From Limnoperna fortunei (lineage: Eukaryota > Mollusca > Bivalvia > Mytilida > Modiolidae): 64,000 bases of DNA. The notes beneath the pieces were generated by a model. The model searched no databases, had not been told where the DNA came from, and saw only the letters and a list, made by a program, of their open reading frames with translations. Of this stretch, positions 1-11,597 are shown piece by piece (positions within the stretch are counted from its first letter, which is position 1; each line of letters opens with the position of its first letter). Where the stretch lies: NCBI GenBank assembly GCA_944474755.1, contig OX104117.1, positions 76,236,926 through 76,300,925 of the forward strand, read 5' to 3'. The position numbers and the translations under genes were made by a program.

Positions 1-3
1 ACT

Positions 4-580
4 ATGCTTAAATATCTTAAACGCTTTTTCAAGAAAAACGGAATAAGACGATATAAATACTTAATTAACCGTGACAGAACTTACGTCGTCAAAACTAAAT
101 CAAATAATAAATATACTGAAGACCAAATCTGTCAAACTTTAGATTTTCTTATTGACAACATATTCGCCATATTTGGAAACATATTTTTCAACAGACTGTT
201 GGTATTCTAATGGGTACTAATTGTGCTCCTCTCCTCACCGACATGTTTTTGTACTCTTATATGCTGAGTTCCTAAAAAGTCTCCTGAAGAAGATTTCACA
301 TTCCGCTATATTTATGACGTTTTATCAATAAACAATGCTAAATTTGGTGACTATTTGCATTCAATCTACGCTAGCGAGCTTAAAAAAAAAGACACCTCCA
401 ATACACTAAGGTCGGTCTCATACTTAGACCTACTTCTAGAAATAGACACGGGAACACAACAAACTAAACTTTACGATGAACGGGTTGATATTGGAAAGTT
501 GAAGTCATCACGACTTCAACTTTCCAATACCAACCTGTTCGTTGATAGCAACATTCTAGCGGCTGCAGCGTATGTTGTGT
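4..580 (+). pseudogene. Penelope-like reverse transcriptase remnant
   Basis: Three reading frames in succession give a recognisable reverse transcriptase core. The first runs to about 210 and includes an LDFLIDNIFAIFG segment. The next carries GTNCAPLL. A third, from about 290, carries RYIYDVLS followed by SYLDLLLEID and KLYDER. This order is typical of Penelope-type elements of aquatic invertebrates. The catalytic box reads YIYD rather than the expected YIDD, and at least two frameshifts separate the segments, so it cannot encode an active enzyme. The 5' part lies outside the window, and a SINE terminates the 3' part at about 581. Assignment to Penelope rather than another retroelement rests on recalled family motifs. 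Confidence 0.6.
478..537. repeat. Near-perfect hairpin inside retroelement remnant
   Basis: Two arms of about 28 nt (478-506 and 512-537) are inverted copies with two mismatches and a 5-nt loop (ATCAC). The core stem of 18 bp is perfect. It lies in the Penelope-like coding remnant just after KLYDER, so it appears to be a local inverted duplication of coding DNA. Confidence 0.8.
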
Positions 581-825
581 TTTTTTGATGTTGTTTGAAT
601 GTTGTTTAACGTCACTTTCAGTAATTTTTCAGCTATATCATAGCGTCCAGTTTTTATTGGGGGAGGAAGCCGGAGTACCCGGAGAAAACCCCCGACCTTC
701 AGTAGGAAAACTGGCAATCCTTGTCAATTAAGGCTCAGTGAGGCTCGAACCCACAATCTCAGTGTTGACAGACCACGTGATCAATAGTAGACGAACTACC
801 TTAACCACTCTGCCACCGAGGGCCC
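581..825 (-). mobile_element. tRNA-derived SINE, copy 1
   Basis: On the minus strand the element begins with a tRNA-like head: a box A like GGCAGAGTGGTTAAGG and a box B like GGGTTCGAGCC. The body contains GTCAACACTGAG and TCCGGCTTCCTCCCCC and ends in an AACATTCAAACA tail. It is flanked by a 13-bp duplication, GCGTATGTTGTGT at 568-580 and GCGTATGGTGTGT at 826-838 (one mismatch), as expected for LINE-mediated insertion. Two further copies of the family lie at 11325 and 61686. Confidence 0.85.
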
Positions 826-838
826 GCGTATGGTGTGT

Positions 839-1619
839 ACATTTTTCATAACTTTTACGTTATTCTAAATCCTGTGATCGGTATTTCGGTGACCGGTCAC
901 TGCTGTTGACTACCAAATTAGTTTATTTTATCCCTTTAGAAGTTCTGTGGTCGTCACATGAATTAATTGATCGCTATATGAAATCAATCTCTCAAAAAAA
1001 CGATCGGACATTTTCACTGAGTCATAGGTAGTCTTTCATGTTCCTGGATTTGACTTTTTCCATACATGACAATGAGTAAATCGGCGGGTGTCTAATTAAT
1101 GACCGGCACTGCTTACTTATCCGGAGCACATGAGTGCACCCATGGTTTTTATTGGGTTTGGGTTACTCCATTTCTGTTTTGCTGTGTTTGGTTTTTGTTT
1201 TGCGTTGTATATATTGTCTACATAAGGATTTGTAATTGTCGCTTGACTTTCGGCTCTTGTTCTGACGGTTTCTTTGCTATTTCTCGTACCATTGTTTTGG
1301 ACATTGACCTTAAGTCCGATGACAGTTTTGCATATTGAACGACAAATTTGGGTCCGGTATTTAAGCATTTTTGACTTTTGAGGTAGGCGTTTGATATTTG
1401 GGCATGTGGGTAGACCATTGGAATACAACATGTTTAATATTTGTGTTGGTGACATTTGACCTCAAACTCAACCTTAACATATTTCCTTTTATCATTACAT
1501 ATTCATGCCTGGGCTATACGTTTTTCTTTTTTTGAGGTGAAATCACAATCTATTTACAGCGGGTCCCAAACAGATGGGCCCCATCTCCCTGATATTTAGT
1601 AGTTTAAGCAATATGCGGG
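839..1619. other. Non-coding stretch, nothing recognised
   Basis: Open frames at 1099-1338 (+) and 1117-1455 (-) overlap on opposite strands and match no family I recognise. Composition is ordinary AT-rich host DNA. No repeat or RNA gene was seen. Confidence 0.5.
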
Positions 1620-2070
1620 TTATATATTACTTTTCAGGTCAATCATGGAAAAAGAGAGATTATATAAACCAGGAAACGTTTGACGGATTTTTATGGGCGT
1701 ATGCTTGTCAAAGAGGAAGTAGTTGTCTAACAGGTCTTCAAATAGTTTACATCGTACAATCCATTAATATTAACCCCTTATGAAATATCCAACCATTCCG
1801 ACTAACGAAAGCCGAGAAATGTTTGACGGAATTTTTTTTATACGTATGGGCGGGCAAACAGGAAGTAGAGGGAAGACAGTCAGAATTGCGTAGAACTAAC
1901 AACCTATTATAATGTAAAAATCGCCATACCAAATATCAAACCATTCCAATTTACAGAAACCGAGAAATGTAAGACTAAAATCATTGTAACGCACATCGGC
2001 TAACAGGAAGTAGGTTTCCGAAATGTGTGAGCACAGCCTATATAAACGTACCATTCATTTGCACAAATTA
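1620..2070. repeat. Diverged tandem repeat, about 145-150 bp unit
   Basis: Three degenerate units each contain a segment like GAAATGTTTGACGGA, then CGTATG, then AGGAAGTAG. The AGGAAGTAG anchor occurs near 1712, 1860 and 2005, giving spacings of roughly 145-149 bp. A related segment (AGGAAGTAGTTGT followed by ACAGGTCT) recurs near 56473, so this is a dispersed family. Confidence 0.5.
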
Positions 2071-3246
2071 CTATATCTATCATCAAAATATTCTGATTTA
2101 CGAAAGCCCAAAAGAGTAACGAAATTATTGGACGTTCTAACCTATTGCACATAGTAACGGACATTATTAAATTATTAAATCGCCTGTGGGGCGATGACAT
2201 AAAAATAGAGACAATATTCTATGATATCGTTAAAAGCTGGGTTATTATTATTATTATTTTTATAGAATAATAATGAACGAAAACGGCTGCTAAAACCATA
2301 AATATAAATGCTTTTTTAATGTAGACTTGTGTTAATAGTCTCTTAACAGACTCGTAATTCTCTGTTGTGTAGCTTCAGGTGCCTACATGTGTAATACGCG
2401 ATGAAAATTATGCGGTACTTCGATCAATTAAGATCAATTTCGCGGTCTGTTTGAATGATATAATATTGTCATTTAGTGACTTCGTGTCTTGGAAGTTTTC
2501 CTTTTCATTTTTTAAGTGAAAGATAATTGTGAAATTCTAAAAATATTCGCAACCGATAGTGCTTTAAACTATTAGACATAGAAAGTCCCAGTGCTACATT
2601 TTAAATACGACGTATTCATTCTATTCTTGAGATAACTTCTCATTTGTACTTTAAATCACAATTTACATTTTCCCTCGGAGTCTTTATTATAAATTGTTAG
2701 CAGCCCATGTTTGCCCAGAGTCATACCGTATAAGTTTTATAAAAGTTTACATAAATATATAGATCTGTCCAGTTGATGTTGATGTTCGTATTGTTCAGTT
2801 TGAATACTATTTGATGTCGGCATAGCATGAAATATTTGTAAAATTTCATTGCTCTTTATGTTGTTATTCGTTAATGGGTTCGAACTCATGGTAGAGCGTT
2901 ATCCACATTTAAAAAGAGTTCTGCTTAAGCCCGCTTCTAAGACCGTCTTAATGAGAGCATTTTCTTTATGTTTAAGCGCTGCTCCGTTGCTTTTTACCTT
3001 TTCCCATATGTATTAATTTTTTATGTCAAGAATTTATATATCCTATAGTCATATGTAGTAACAATTGTGGACTTTTTGTATAATATTCAATGATATACAG
3101 ACAATAGTTGTACAAAGTTATTGAAATGCCATGGTATATGACAAACTGATAGTTGACGGCCGACCATATGAACCAACAACCCGCAATGACCCCCCGTTAA
3201 TACATAATCGATAGTACAGCGCATCAGATAATGGATTTGTAAATAA
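2071..3246. other. Non-coding stretch, nothing recognised
   Basis: AT-rich sequence with a short ATT run near 2243-2265. No open frame of note, RNA gene or repeat was identified. Confidence 0.5.
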
Positions 3247-3464
3247 ACATAACAATACTCATCTGAATGTCTGTGGACTTACAGCTAAGCTTATTGAACC
3301 CCGATTTTAACTTACTTATTAACACATATGATATTCTTGTTTTTACTAAAACAAAACCTTGTAAATTTGATGAATTTAAATTACCAAATGAATATTCTTA
3401 TTACAGTAAACATAGGAAACAAGTACTATCTTTAAAAAAGATAACCGACGCAGTAAAGATATAA
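3247..3464 (+). pseudogene. LINE endonuclease fragment, N-terminal part
   Basis: Conceptual reading from about 3260 gives CGLTAKL, then after a frame slip PDFNLLINTYDILVFTKTK and NEYSYYSKHRKQ. This matches the start of an APE-type endonuclease of a non-LTR retrotransposon, where a TETK-like motif normally carries the metal-binding glutamate. Here it reads TKTK, so the catalytic residue is lost. It is probably the 5' part of the same decayed LINE that continues at 4690 and 5806. Confidence 0.6.
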
Positions 3465-4689
3465 ATTGAGTTATGCATTGAACTACGAATCGCCTTTATT
3501 GTCATACAAATTCCCCCGTTTCAATAGACCAGTAATGTTTGGTAGAAATTTTTTTCTTTGGGGGGGTACTGACGGACAATTATTACTACGTGAATGAAAT
3601 CATGAACCTATAAATTAACACTAGTCCCAGGTGAAACGAGTTTGAAATTATTCATTTATACATGTGTGACCCCTTTTATTTACGTGTGTTCGATATTAAC
3701 AGATTTACCAAGCATACAGTTAACCTAAAATTGATAATGTACATGTACATACAACTACATGTACTTTGCTGTACATGTACATGTATTCCAGAAAGTTTAT
3801 TGCTATTATGTATTGAAACCCAATGCCTAAGATATAGAAATGAAGTTTTTCTGCGAGCACCAAAGCAGTTATACAATAATGTAAACAAATTGAATATTAG
3901 AAATTTTTTAATAAAATGTTTATAGCTTAAAATTTACTGAATAAGCAAAGTATACTTTACAATTAGAGCCACAACTCTCTATCTATGTGTGTACTACGAC
4001 GGACGCCCAAGAACAATAATACATTTGATTTAATATCAACATGAATATAAAATGATTGTTAATTTGTATTTAGAAATTAATTAAAATTTCTTCTCTTCGT
4101 CTTTTTTACCCTCCATAAAAGCCCGCTAAAATCCAGCGTGTTAATATGCATTTAATTTGCGCTGTACTTCAGATAAAAAAATATTTAACATTTTTGTACA
4201 AGTTGTTTGATATAAAATTTTACAAACTGCAGCTCATCTCTATCGTTCTTTATACTTAAATTGCACTATGAAATAATTTGATAAACAAACAGACGGCAAA
4301 ATCTAATAATAATAGTACACAATTTGAAAGGTGAATTACCATCCTGTTCCGAGCCCCTGTCCAATTTACCACCCTGTTCCGAACCCCCGTCCAATTTGTT
4401 TTTAACCAATCAAGAAACAGAATTACTAGAGGTGAAGTGTCATGAGGTCAAAGGGTAAAAAGTGAATATAATACCGACTGCGTCGGAAAAATGTGACAAG
4501 AAATCAGGTGGTATCATTGTTATTTATAAAAAGAATTTAGAAAAATACCTACATTTATAAAATTGTGATTCTGAATTTGTTTTATGGTTAGAAATATCAC
4601 ATGAGCTTACACAGCTCAATGAAAACTTTTAATAGGTTGTATCTATGTGCAAAGTAATAATCTGTTATAACAAATTATAAAAAGTAAAT
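3465..4689. other. Non-coding stretch with ACATGTAC clusters
   Basis: No gene recognised. Around 3738-3787 the self-complementary motif ACATGTAC or TACATGTA recurs several times. The two open frames at 3662-3925 (+) and 3676-3888 (-) overlie this low-complexity region and are not credible genes. Confidence 0.5.
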
Positions 4690-4893
4690 TTTAGGACACT
4701 GAAGAAGCGTTTACTGAAATTGAAAATGTATCAATAAATTTAACACAAAATACAAAATTTGTTGAACTTATAGGTGACTTTAATTCTAAAAGTGCTAAAT
4801 GATAGTGTGATACCTGATGAAAATCTGTTTGATATTTTAACTATCTCCGACGATATTATTGTAAACAATGAAAACAATTCTTTCTATGTATAT
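4690..4893 (+). pseudogene. LINE endonuclease fragment with GDFNS motif
   Basis: The translation near 4700-4800 reads EEAFTEIENVSINL and then LIGDFNSKSAK, the GDFN catalytic motif of APE-type LINE endonucleases. A later frame gives PDENLFDILTISDDIIVNN. Frame breaks and a stop after SAK show it is dead. A fold-back element interrupts it at 4894. Confidence 0.6.
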
Positions 4894-4970
4894 GTAAGAA
4901 TATGATAATTCCTGTCTTCATGATTAAGATTAAGCGAGTAACATGAAGACAGGGATTATCATTTTCTTAC
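4894..4970. mobile_element. Short fold-back element
   Basis: Arms of 29 nt (4894-4922 and 4942-4970) are inverted with two mismatches, around a 19-nt spacer. It interrupts a LINE remnant, so it probably inserted or arose after the LINE. Confidence 0.7.
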
Positions 4971-5526
4971 AAATTAAGACCATTGTAAAGTGCTCAAGAG
5001 ATTATAGCAATCATGATACCAAATAATAGGTGATTAGATTTTGTCATTTTTTAGTGCAACTACTAATACAATAGGTTAAATTTACCATAAACAAGATAAA
5101 CCTTCTAGAGAGAAGATTCGGAGGGTAAGATAATCCATTTTCTATGCTACCAAGCTTGAAAAAGTGCTTCATTTTCCTTTTAAATAACATAAAATGTTCA
5201 TTTGTATGCATACAATTTTAAAATCTATTATGATTCTAAACTTCAATTTTGAGGGAGACTTTATTTTTATATTTGCTATAATGGAAAAAGATAATGCCAC
5301 TTGTAAGTTAATTTGGGCCCTACCTTATAGTTTTCATTTTGTTTGTCTGTCCGTCCGTCCAAATTTTTTTTAAAACGTTACAATTAAACAATTATAGGAA
5401 TCATTTCCGATGGTGATTTAGTACTATTTTAGGATTTGCAAATTTCAATTTCATGCAAATCCATCGTATATTTTGTGAAAAAACTTTATTTTGCTTTGTT
5501 GTTGTTTTTTTTCAGAAGAATTCGAA
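4971..5526. other. Non-coding stretch, nothing recognised
   Basis: AT-rich. It contains a TGTCTGTCCGTCCGTCC run near 5345 typical of dispersed repeats, but no gene or defined element edges could be supported. Confidence 0.4.
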
Positions 5527-5787
5527 AATGAAATTGTCCCATTTTTTGTGTCATATTCATAAAGATCTCCGGACTTTCATGGCCTTAATAATATGGGGTA
5601 TTACCCACTTAAAGAATTATCTTTGTTCAAAATATGTCTGCATTCTTTTTTGTTGAATTTCAGCTCACAATTGTTACACATCTTTAATGAGCCTCAGGCA
5701 AGGTTATGTATTAAGCAGACTAATTTTGAACAAAAGATAATATGCCACGGTCTTCATGAATAAGACACAAAATTTGACAATTTCATT
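5527..5787. mobile_element. Fold-back MITE inside LINE
   Basis: The left arm starts AATGAAATTGTC and includes TTTTGTGTCATATTCAT and TTATCTTTGTTCAAAAT. The right arm is its imperfect reverse complement, ending GACAATTTCATT. The pair folds into a roughly 120-bp imperfect stem around a short centre. It separates LINE endonuclease fragments at 4690 and 5806. Confidence 0.65.
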
Positions 5788-5805
5788 GGTCGAGAGCACT
5801 TTACT

Positions 5806-6850
5806 GTGGTCTTAGAAACAATTATATACAGTGGTATACCATTGGATCGTTATAGCAAAGACAATAATAGAGTAAATAAATATGGTCTAAAATTAATAGA
5901 ATTATGTAAGAGATGTAACCTTTGTATAGCTAATGGCCGACTCCACAATGGCAAATTTATTGGTCAAACACCATGTACGGGGGTAAGTCTTGTTGATTAT
6001 TTATTACTCATTCCGTGTGTTTTGAAATTAGTTTCTGAATTTGAAATTGTACAATTTAATCCAATGTTTTCTGACGTTCACAATATAATTTAACCTTCCA
6101 TTTTCCAAATAATGTAATCCCAAAAGTTAATCCATCGGATAATTGAAGTGAAAAAATTAATATACGTGTAGTTTGGAAGAGAGAAAAAACACAGGTATTT
6201 TTTACAGGTGTAATCGAGCAGTCCCGGTTATTAAAGAAGAATAACATTGACGATTACACTTTATTAACTTCTGATCACGTGACTGATATTGTGAATAAAA
6301 TCGAAACTTTGTTAACTTCCAGTGCTTCGTCAGTGTTTGTATAGAAATAGATTTAAAAATAAAAATGCTGATAATAAACCATGGTTTAATTAAAAATGCA
6401 AAATCAAGCGGGATTAGCTCCACAAAGTAAATATAAGCAAGATAAGTCAACTGAAACAAAAAATCTCTTAAATCTAAAGGCGAAAGAATTTAGACAAGAA
6501 CTGAACAATGCTTTGCATTATATCAAGCCAAATATGCAAATGAATTACGTACATTGTCAAAAAAATCTAAAATATTTATGGAAAACTTTAAATAAATATT
6601 CTATGAATAAAAAATTGAAAATAGACATCCGAATTGATACATTTTTTGAGTATTTCAAACAATTGAATACATATGATGAAGACGTGGATGAATATGATGT
6701 TAATGTAGATTCTGTATGTGGTAATCCAATTTTAAAATGTATTTTAAATGGCGAAATTACAGAAGGTGAGAATTTGATGCAATAGAAGACTTAAAAAACA
6801 ACAAATTACCAGGTATTGATAACATTGTGAATGAATATTTAAAAAACTCT
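5806..6850 (+). pseudogene. LINE ORF2 remnant: endonuclease C-terminus to start of RT
   Basis: The frame at 5806-6093 contains LIELCKRCNLCIANGRL and VSLVDYLLL, the C-terminal endonuclease region. The usual SDH motif is degraded to SDVHN. The frame at 6396-6785 continues with the linker between endonuclease and reverse transcriptase. Sequence from 6785 reads AIEDLKNNKLPGIDNIVNEYLK, the first conserved block of the reverse transcriptase. Several frameshifts occur. It leads directly into the 87-bp array at 6851. Confidence 0.65.
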
Positions 6851-9112
6851 CCTCCTGCCTTGATATCGGTCTATTGTAAATTGTTCAATGCTGTTCTCAA
6901 TACAGGTATTATTCCGTAAAGCCGGACACTTGGTATTCCTCCTGCCTTGGTATCGGTCTATTGTAAATTGTTCAATGCTGTTTTCAATACAGGTATTATT
7001 CCGTAAAGCTGGACACTTGGTATTCCTCCTGCCTTGATTTCGGTCCATTGTAAATTGTTCAATGCTGTTCTCAATACAGGTATTATTCCGTAAAGCCGGA
7101 CACTTGGTATTCCTCCTGCCTTGATATCGGTCTATTGTAAATTGTTCAATGCTGTTCTCAATACAGGTATTATTCCGTAAAGCTGGACACTTGGTATTCC
7201 TCCTGCCTTGATATCGGTCTATTGTAAATTGTTCAATGCTGTTTTCAATACAGTTATTATTCCGTAAAGCCGGACACTTGGTATTCCTCCTGCCTTGGTA
7301 TCGGTCTATTGTAAATTGTTCAATGCTGTTCTCAATACAGGTATTATTCCGTAAAGCTGGACACTTGGTATTCCTCCTGCCTTGGTATCGGTCTATTGTA
7401 AATTGTTCAATGCTGTTTTCAATACAGGTATTATTCCGTAAAGCTGGACACTTGGTATTCCTCCTGCCTTGATTTCGGTCCATTGTAAATTGTTCAATGC
7501 TGTTCTCAATACAGGTATTATTCCGTAAAGCCGGACACTTGGTATTCCTCCTGCCTTGATATCGGTCTATTGTAAATTGTTCAATGCTGTTCTCAATACA
7601 GGTATTATTCCGTAAAGCTGGACACTTGGTATTCCTCCTGCCTTGATATCGGTCTATTGTAAATTGTTCAATGCTGTTTTCAATACAGTTATTATTCCGT
7701 AAAGCCGGACACTTGGTATTCCTCCTGCCTTGGTATCGGTCTATTGTAAATTGTTCAATGCTGTTCTCAATACAGGTATTATTCCGTAAAGCTGGACACT
7801 TGGTATTCCTCCTGCCTTGGTATCGGTCTATTGTAAATTGTTCAATGCTGTTCTCAATACAGGTATTATTCCGTAAAGCTGGACACTTGGTATTCCTCCT
7901 GCCTTGATTTCGGTCCATTGTAAATTGTTCAATGCTGTTCTCAATACAGGTATTATTCCGTAAAGCCGGACACTTGGTATTCCTCCTGCCTTGATATCGG
8001 TCTATTGTAAATTGTTCAATGCTGTTCTCAATACAGGTATTATTCCGTAAAGCTGGACACTTGGTATTCCTCCTGCCTTGATATCGGTCTATTGTAAATT
8101 GTTCAATGCTGTTTTCAATACAGGTATTATTCCGTAAAGCTGGACACTTGGTATTCCTCCTGCCTTGGTATCGGTCTATTGTAAATTGTTCAATTCTGTT
8201 TTCAATACAGGTATTATTCCGTAAAGCTGGACACTTGGTATTCCTCCTGCCTTGGTATCGGTCTATTGTAAATTGTTCAATGCTGTTTTCAATACAGGTA
8301 TTATTCCGTAAAGCTGGACACTTGGTATTCCTCCTGCCTTGATTTCGGTCCATTGTAAATTGTTCAATGCTGTTCTCAATACAGGTATTATTCCTTAAAG
8401 CTGGACACTTGGTATTCCTCCTGCCTTAATATCGGTCTATTGTAAATTGTTCAATGCTGTTCTCAATACAGGTATTATTGCGTAAAGCCGGACACTTGGT
8501 ATTCCTCCCGCCTTGATATCGGTCTATTGTAAATTGTTCAATGCTGTTCTCAATACAGGTATTATTCCGTAAAGCTGGACACTTGGTATTCCTCCTGCCT
8601 TGATATCGGTCTATTGTAAATTGTTCAATGCTGTTCTCAATACAGGTATTATTCCGTAAAGCCGGACACTTGGTTTTCCTCCTGCCTTGATATCGGTCTA
8701 TTGTAAATTTTTCAATGCTGTTTTCAATACAGGTATTATTCCGTAAAGCTGGACACTTGGTATTCCTCCTGCCTTGGTATCGGTCTATTGTTAATTGTTC
8801 AATGCTGTTCTCAATACAGGTATTATTCCTGAAAGCTGGACACTTGGTATTCCTCCTGCCTTGATATCGGTCTATTGTAAATTGTTCAATGCTGTTCTCA
8901 ATGCAGGTATTATTCCGTAAAGCTGGACACTTGGTATTCCTCCTGCCTTGATATTGGTCTATTGTAAATTGTTCAATGCTGTTTTCAATACTTGTATTAT
9001 TCCTGAAAGCTGGACACTTGATATTCCTCCTGCCTTGATATCGGTCTCTTGTAAATTGTTCAATGCTGTTCTCAATACAGGTATTATTCCGTAAAGCTGG
9101 ACACTTGGTATA
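6851..9112 (+). repeat. 26 x 87-bp tandem array amplified from LINE reverse transcriptase
   Basis: Units starting CCTCCTGCCTTG repeat from 6851 to 9026 at exactly 87 bp (25 periods = 2175 bp, no net indel). In the plus frame a unit reads PALISVYCKLFNAVLNTGII followed by P-stop-SWTLG, an RT segment of the surrounding LINE. The unit is 29 codons, so the frame is kept. Most units have CCGTAAAG, giving a stop. Copies near 8828 and 9001 have CCTGAAAG, the sense form PES. A variant unit (GATTTCGGTCCATTG) recurs at 7036, 7471, 7906 and 8341, exactly 435 bp apart, so the array has a five-unit higher-order repeat. The long minus-strand open frame over the array is a by-product. Confidence 0.93.
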
Positions 9113-10480
9113 ATAAAACCTATATATAAAAATTAAAGGGGATACATTAAAATCCTGACAATTACAGAGCAATAACGTTAATAAGCTGCCTAGGTAAATT
9201 ATTTACTTCGATTCTTAACACCAGACTTGCTTTTTTTGCAGAAAGTAGTATAATTTATTTCAAATAACCAGTATTGTATTGCATTTTCGTAGACTTCAAG
9301 AAAGCATTTGATATGGTTTTGGAGAGTTTGGTTTGTGGAACAAATTGCAGTACAGTGACATAAAGGGTAAATGTTTCAGGCTTATCTTTACTATGTATGA
9401 TGGTATTAAGTCATGTGTGGAATTCAATGATGAAAAATCAGACTTTTTTCCCCCATGTCTTACTGGAGTAAGGCATGGAGAGAACTTATCTTTATTTCTT
9501 TTTTCAGTCTTTCTTAACGATATGGGGATTTTTTTTCGACAACTCAAATGGCTCAACTTTACAATTTGTATATGAAAAATGTCACAATAAATTGCTTGAC
9601 TGTATGTATGGAACTGTTTACGTTACTTTATGCTGATGATACAGTGATATTTGCTGAATCAGAAGAGCAAATGCAGAAAGCTCTAGATATTTTTCAGACA
9701 TATTGTTAAATATGGAAATTAATGTAAACAAAACGACGGTTATGATTTTTAGTAAATGTAAAAGTCAAACTAAGTTTCAATTTAAATTAAATGGTGAAAA
9801 TTTGCAAATTGTAGATCATTACTCATATTTGGGAACTCTTTTGAAATATAACGGAAATTTTGAGGACACGAAAAAAAGTTGGTCGATCAGGCACAAACGT
9901 CTCCGTTTTCCTTATATAAACACTTCAGGAATAAAGCTATTCCATTTGATATTCAACTTAAACTCTTCGACTCTGTCAATGAACCTATTCTGTTATATGG
10001 AAGTGAAATTTGATGCTATGAAAATTTAAAGCAAATTTGAACAAACACACTTAAAACTTTGCCAACCCAAATTTTTACTACTCAAAGTACATCAAGTCAA
10101 CTTTAACTCAATCATTGAGAGATCAATTTATTAAAAAACGGTATAGTGATATAGGATATTCTTCGCGTGGTCAATTTTATTCTAGTTTCAAACAAATATT
10201 TCTGTTTGAATATTATCTTTCGGAAAATAACAGAACTTGGATAACAAAGCTAAGTACGTCTAATTTAAAGATCCCAACTGAAGCGGGTAGATGGAAGAAC
10301 GTTTATGTAATTAATGGAAAAATTTCACTATCTTTTTAACAGTCAATCTAAAGAGTTGTTGAAGTTAAGAAAGACTGTTTATTGACTGATATATCAGTAC
10401 ATTTGAAACAGATTTACAGATTTAAAATGAAAATATTAGTTAAAACAATTGAATTTGTTAATTGACAAATATATGCTAAG
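9113..10480 (+). pseudogene. LINE reverse transcriptase remnant downstream of the array
   Basis: The reading continues from the array's last unit with an IIKPIYK-like block and NYRAITLISCLGKLFTSILNTRL (around 9155-9220). WNKLQYSDIKGKCFRLIFTMYDGIKS follows at 9333. The catalytic box LLYADDTVIFAES is intact near 9630, and EINVNKTTVMIFSK follows at 9715. The 10115-10339 frame is a C-terminal piece. Multiple stops and frameshifts show it is dead. With the pieces at 4690 and 5806 this is one APE-type LINE. Confidence 0.65.
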
Positions 10481-11324
10481 TCTTTTTTACTACACTGTAT
10501 ATACCACAACGAGATTTTAAGTAAGTAGCAATTCGAAAAAGTTACCTGTATACTTGTGTCTTTAACTTGTTTGGATCTTTTTTCATCGTGTCATACTACA
10601 TTTCACCCAAATGATAAAAGTCGGTTGATCGGCGTGAGTTTGTATGGACATAATTCAAACAATTTCGATTCCTCAAAACTTGTGTTAATCTAGACAAACG
10701 CTGATAATTCTCGATAATGGCGGGATTATTGTTATCACTGCCAAATCTTCTTCCTTCCATGTGTAAAAAGGTCATATCCGGTCTAAAGGTTACTTCCTGT
10801 TTAAGTAAAATCGTGTTCGAATAGAAAGGGTTTATTAATTATTAAACCTAATTTGTAAAAAAGTGTGACCTATCAGTCGAGCGATATCCCTTCAATATAG
10901 ATCCTAGGGAAGTTTTCTATAATATAATTTGTAAATAGGTGTGACCTATCAGGCGAGCGATATCCATTCAATATTGATCCTTGGCAGTGACAGTCTATAG
11001 ACATGATAGAACTTGTAGTCTTAGTATATAGACTGTCCCTGTTTGGAAGTGTTCTATAGTATATGTTTTTACCTTAATTTGATGCACGATTTTTAAATAA
11101 TTCATCTGTAATGTTTATGTTATGTGCAACCCCCCCACCCCCAAATGAGACATTGAGATAAAATAATATCAAATTATTAACTTTAAAAGTTATGTGTACA
11201 TCAAAGGGATATAACTAACTCAGGTAATGTGTTAAAATATTTAAAAACAATGGTAAATTAGTATCCCATCTGACTTATCGTCGCTTGGCATAAAAATCCA
11301 TAATTTCCTCCAAAACCATCCTTG
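10481..11324. other. Non-coding stretch with a 77-bp direct duplication
   Basis: Two copies of about 62 bp (AATTTGTAAA, GTGTGACCTATCAG, GAGCGATATCC, TTCAATAT) begin near 10850 and 10927. Directly after, ACAGTCTATAGAC and TATAGACTGT (about 10990-11036) could pair. No gene was recognised. Confidence 0.55.
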
Positions 11325-11586
11325 GGGCCTCAGTGTGGCCGAGTGGTTAAGATGGTTAGTCTACTATTTAACATGGTCTGTCAACCATGATGTTGTGGGT
11401 TCAAGTCTCACTGCTGGTAGGGTGCACTTGACTGCAATTTTTATCTTATATTACATTGATTGCTAGTTTTCTTACCAAATGTCTGGTTTTTCTCCAGGTA
11501 CTACAGCTTCCTCTCCAATTTTAACTGGATGACATGATATAGCTGAAAAATTGCTGAGTGGTGATAAACATTCAAACAAACAAACC
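11325..11586 (+). mobile_element. tRNA-derived SINE, copy 2
   Basis: The plus-strand head GGGGCCTCAGTGTGGCCGAG and GTGGTTAAGATGG gives a tRNA-like box A. TGGGTTCAAGTCTCAC gives a box B. The tail is ATAGCTGAAAAATTGCTGAG then AACATTCAAACAAACAAACC. It is flanked by an 11-bp duplication AACCATCCTTG (11314-11324 and 11587-11597). It belongs to the same family as 581-825 and 61686-61947, with a variable middle. Confidence 0.9.
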
Positions 11587-11597
11587 AACCATCCTTG

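Noticed and set aside
1099..1455. Overlapping open frames on both strands
   Set aside because: No motif, no splice or promoter context, and mutually overlapping.
6839..8353. 504-residue minus-strand frame of 29-residue repeats
   Set aside because: It is the antisense of the 87-bp array derived from LINE RT. The open frame follows from the unit being 29 codons with no stop in that frame; no flanking coding signal.
6851..9112. CRISPR-like array
   Set aside because: No unique spacers between repeats and a clearly eukaryotic context; the units are contiguous satellite copies.
8426..9172. 248-residue minus-strand repeat frame
   Set aside because: Continuation of the same antisense array, not a gene.
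11325..11400. Functional tRNA gene
   Set aside because: Boxes A and B are present but the tRNA fold is not complete, and the sequence is the head of a SINE with target duplications.
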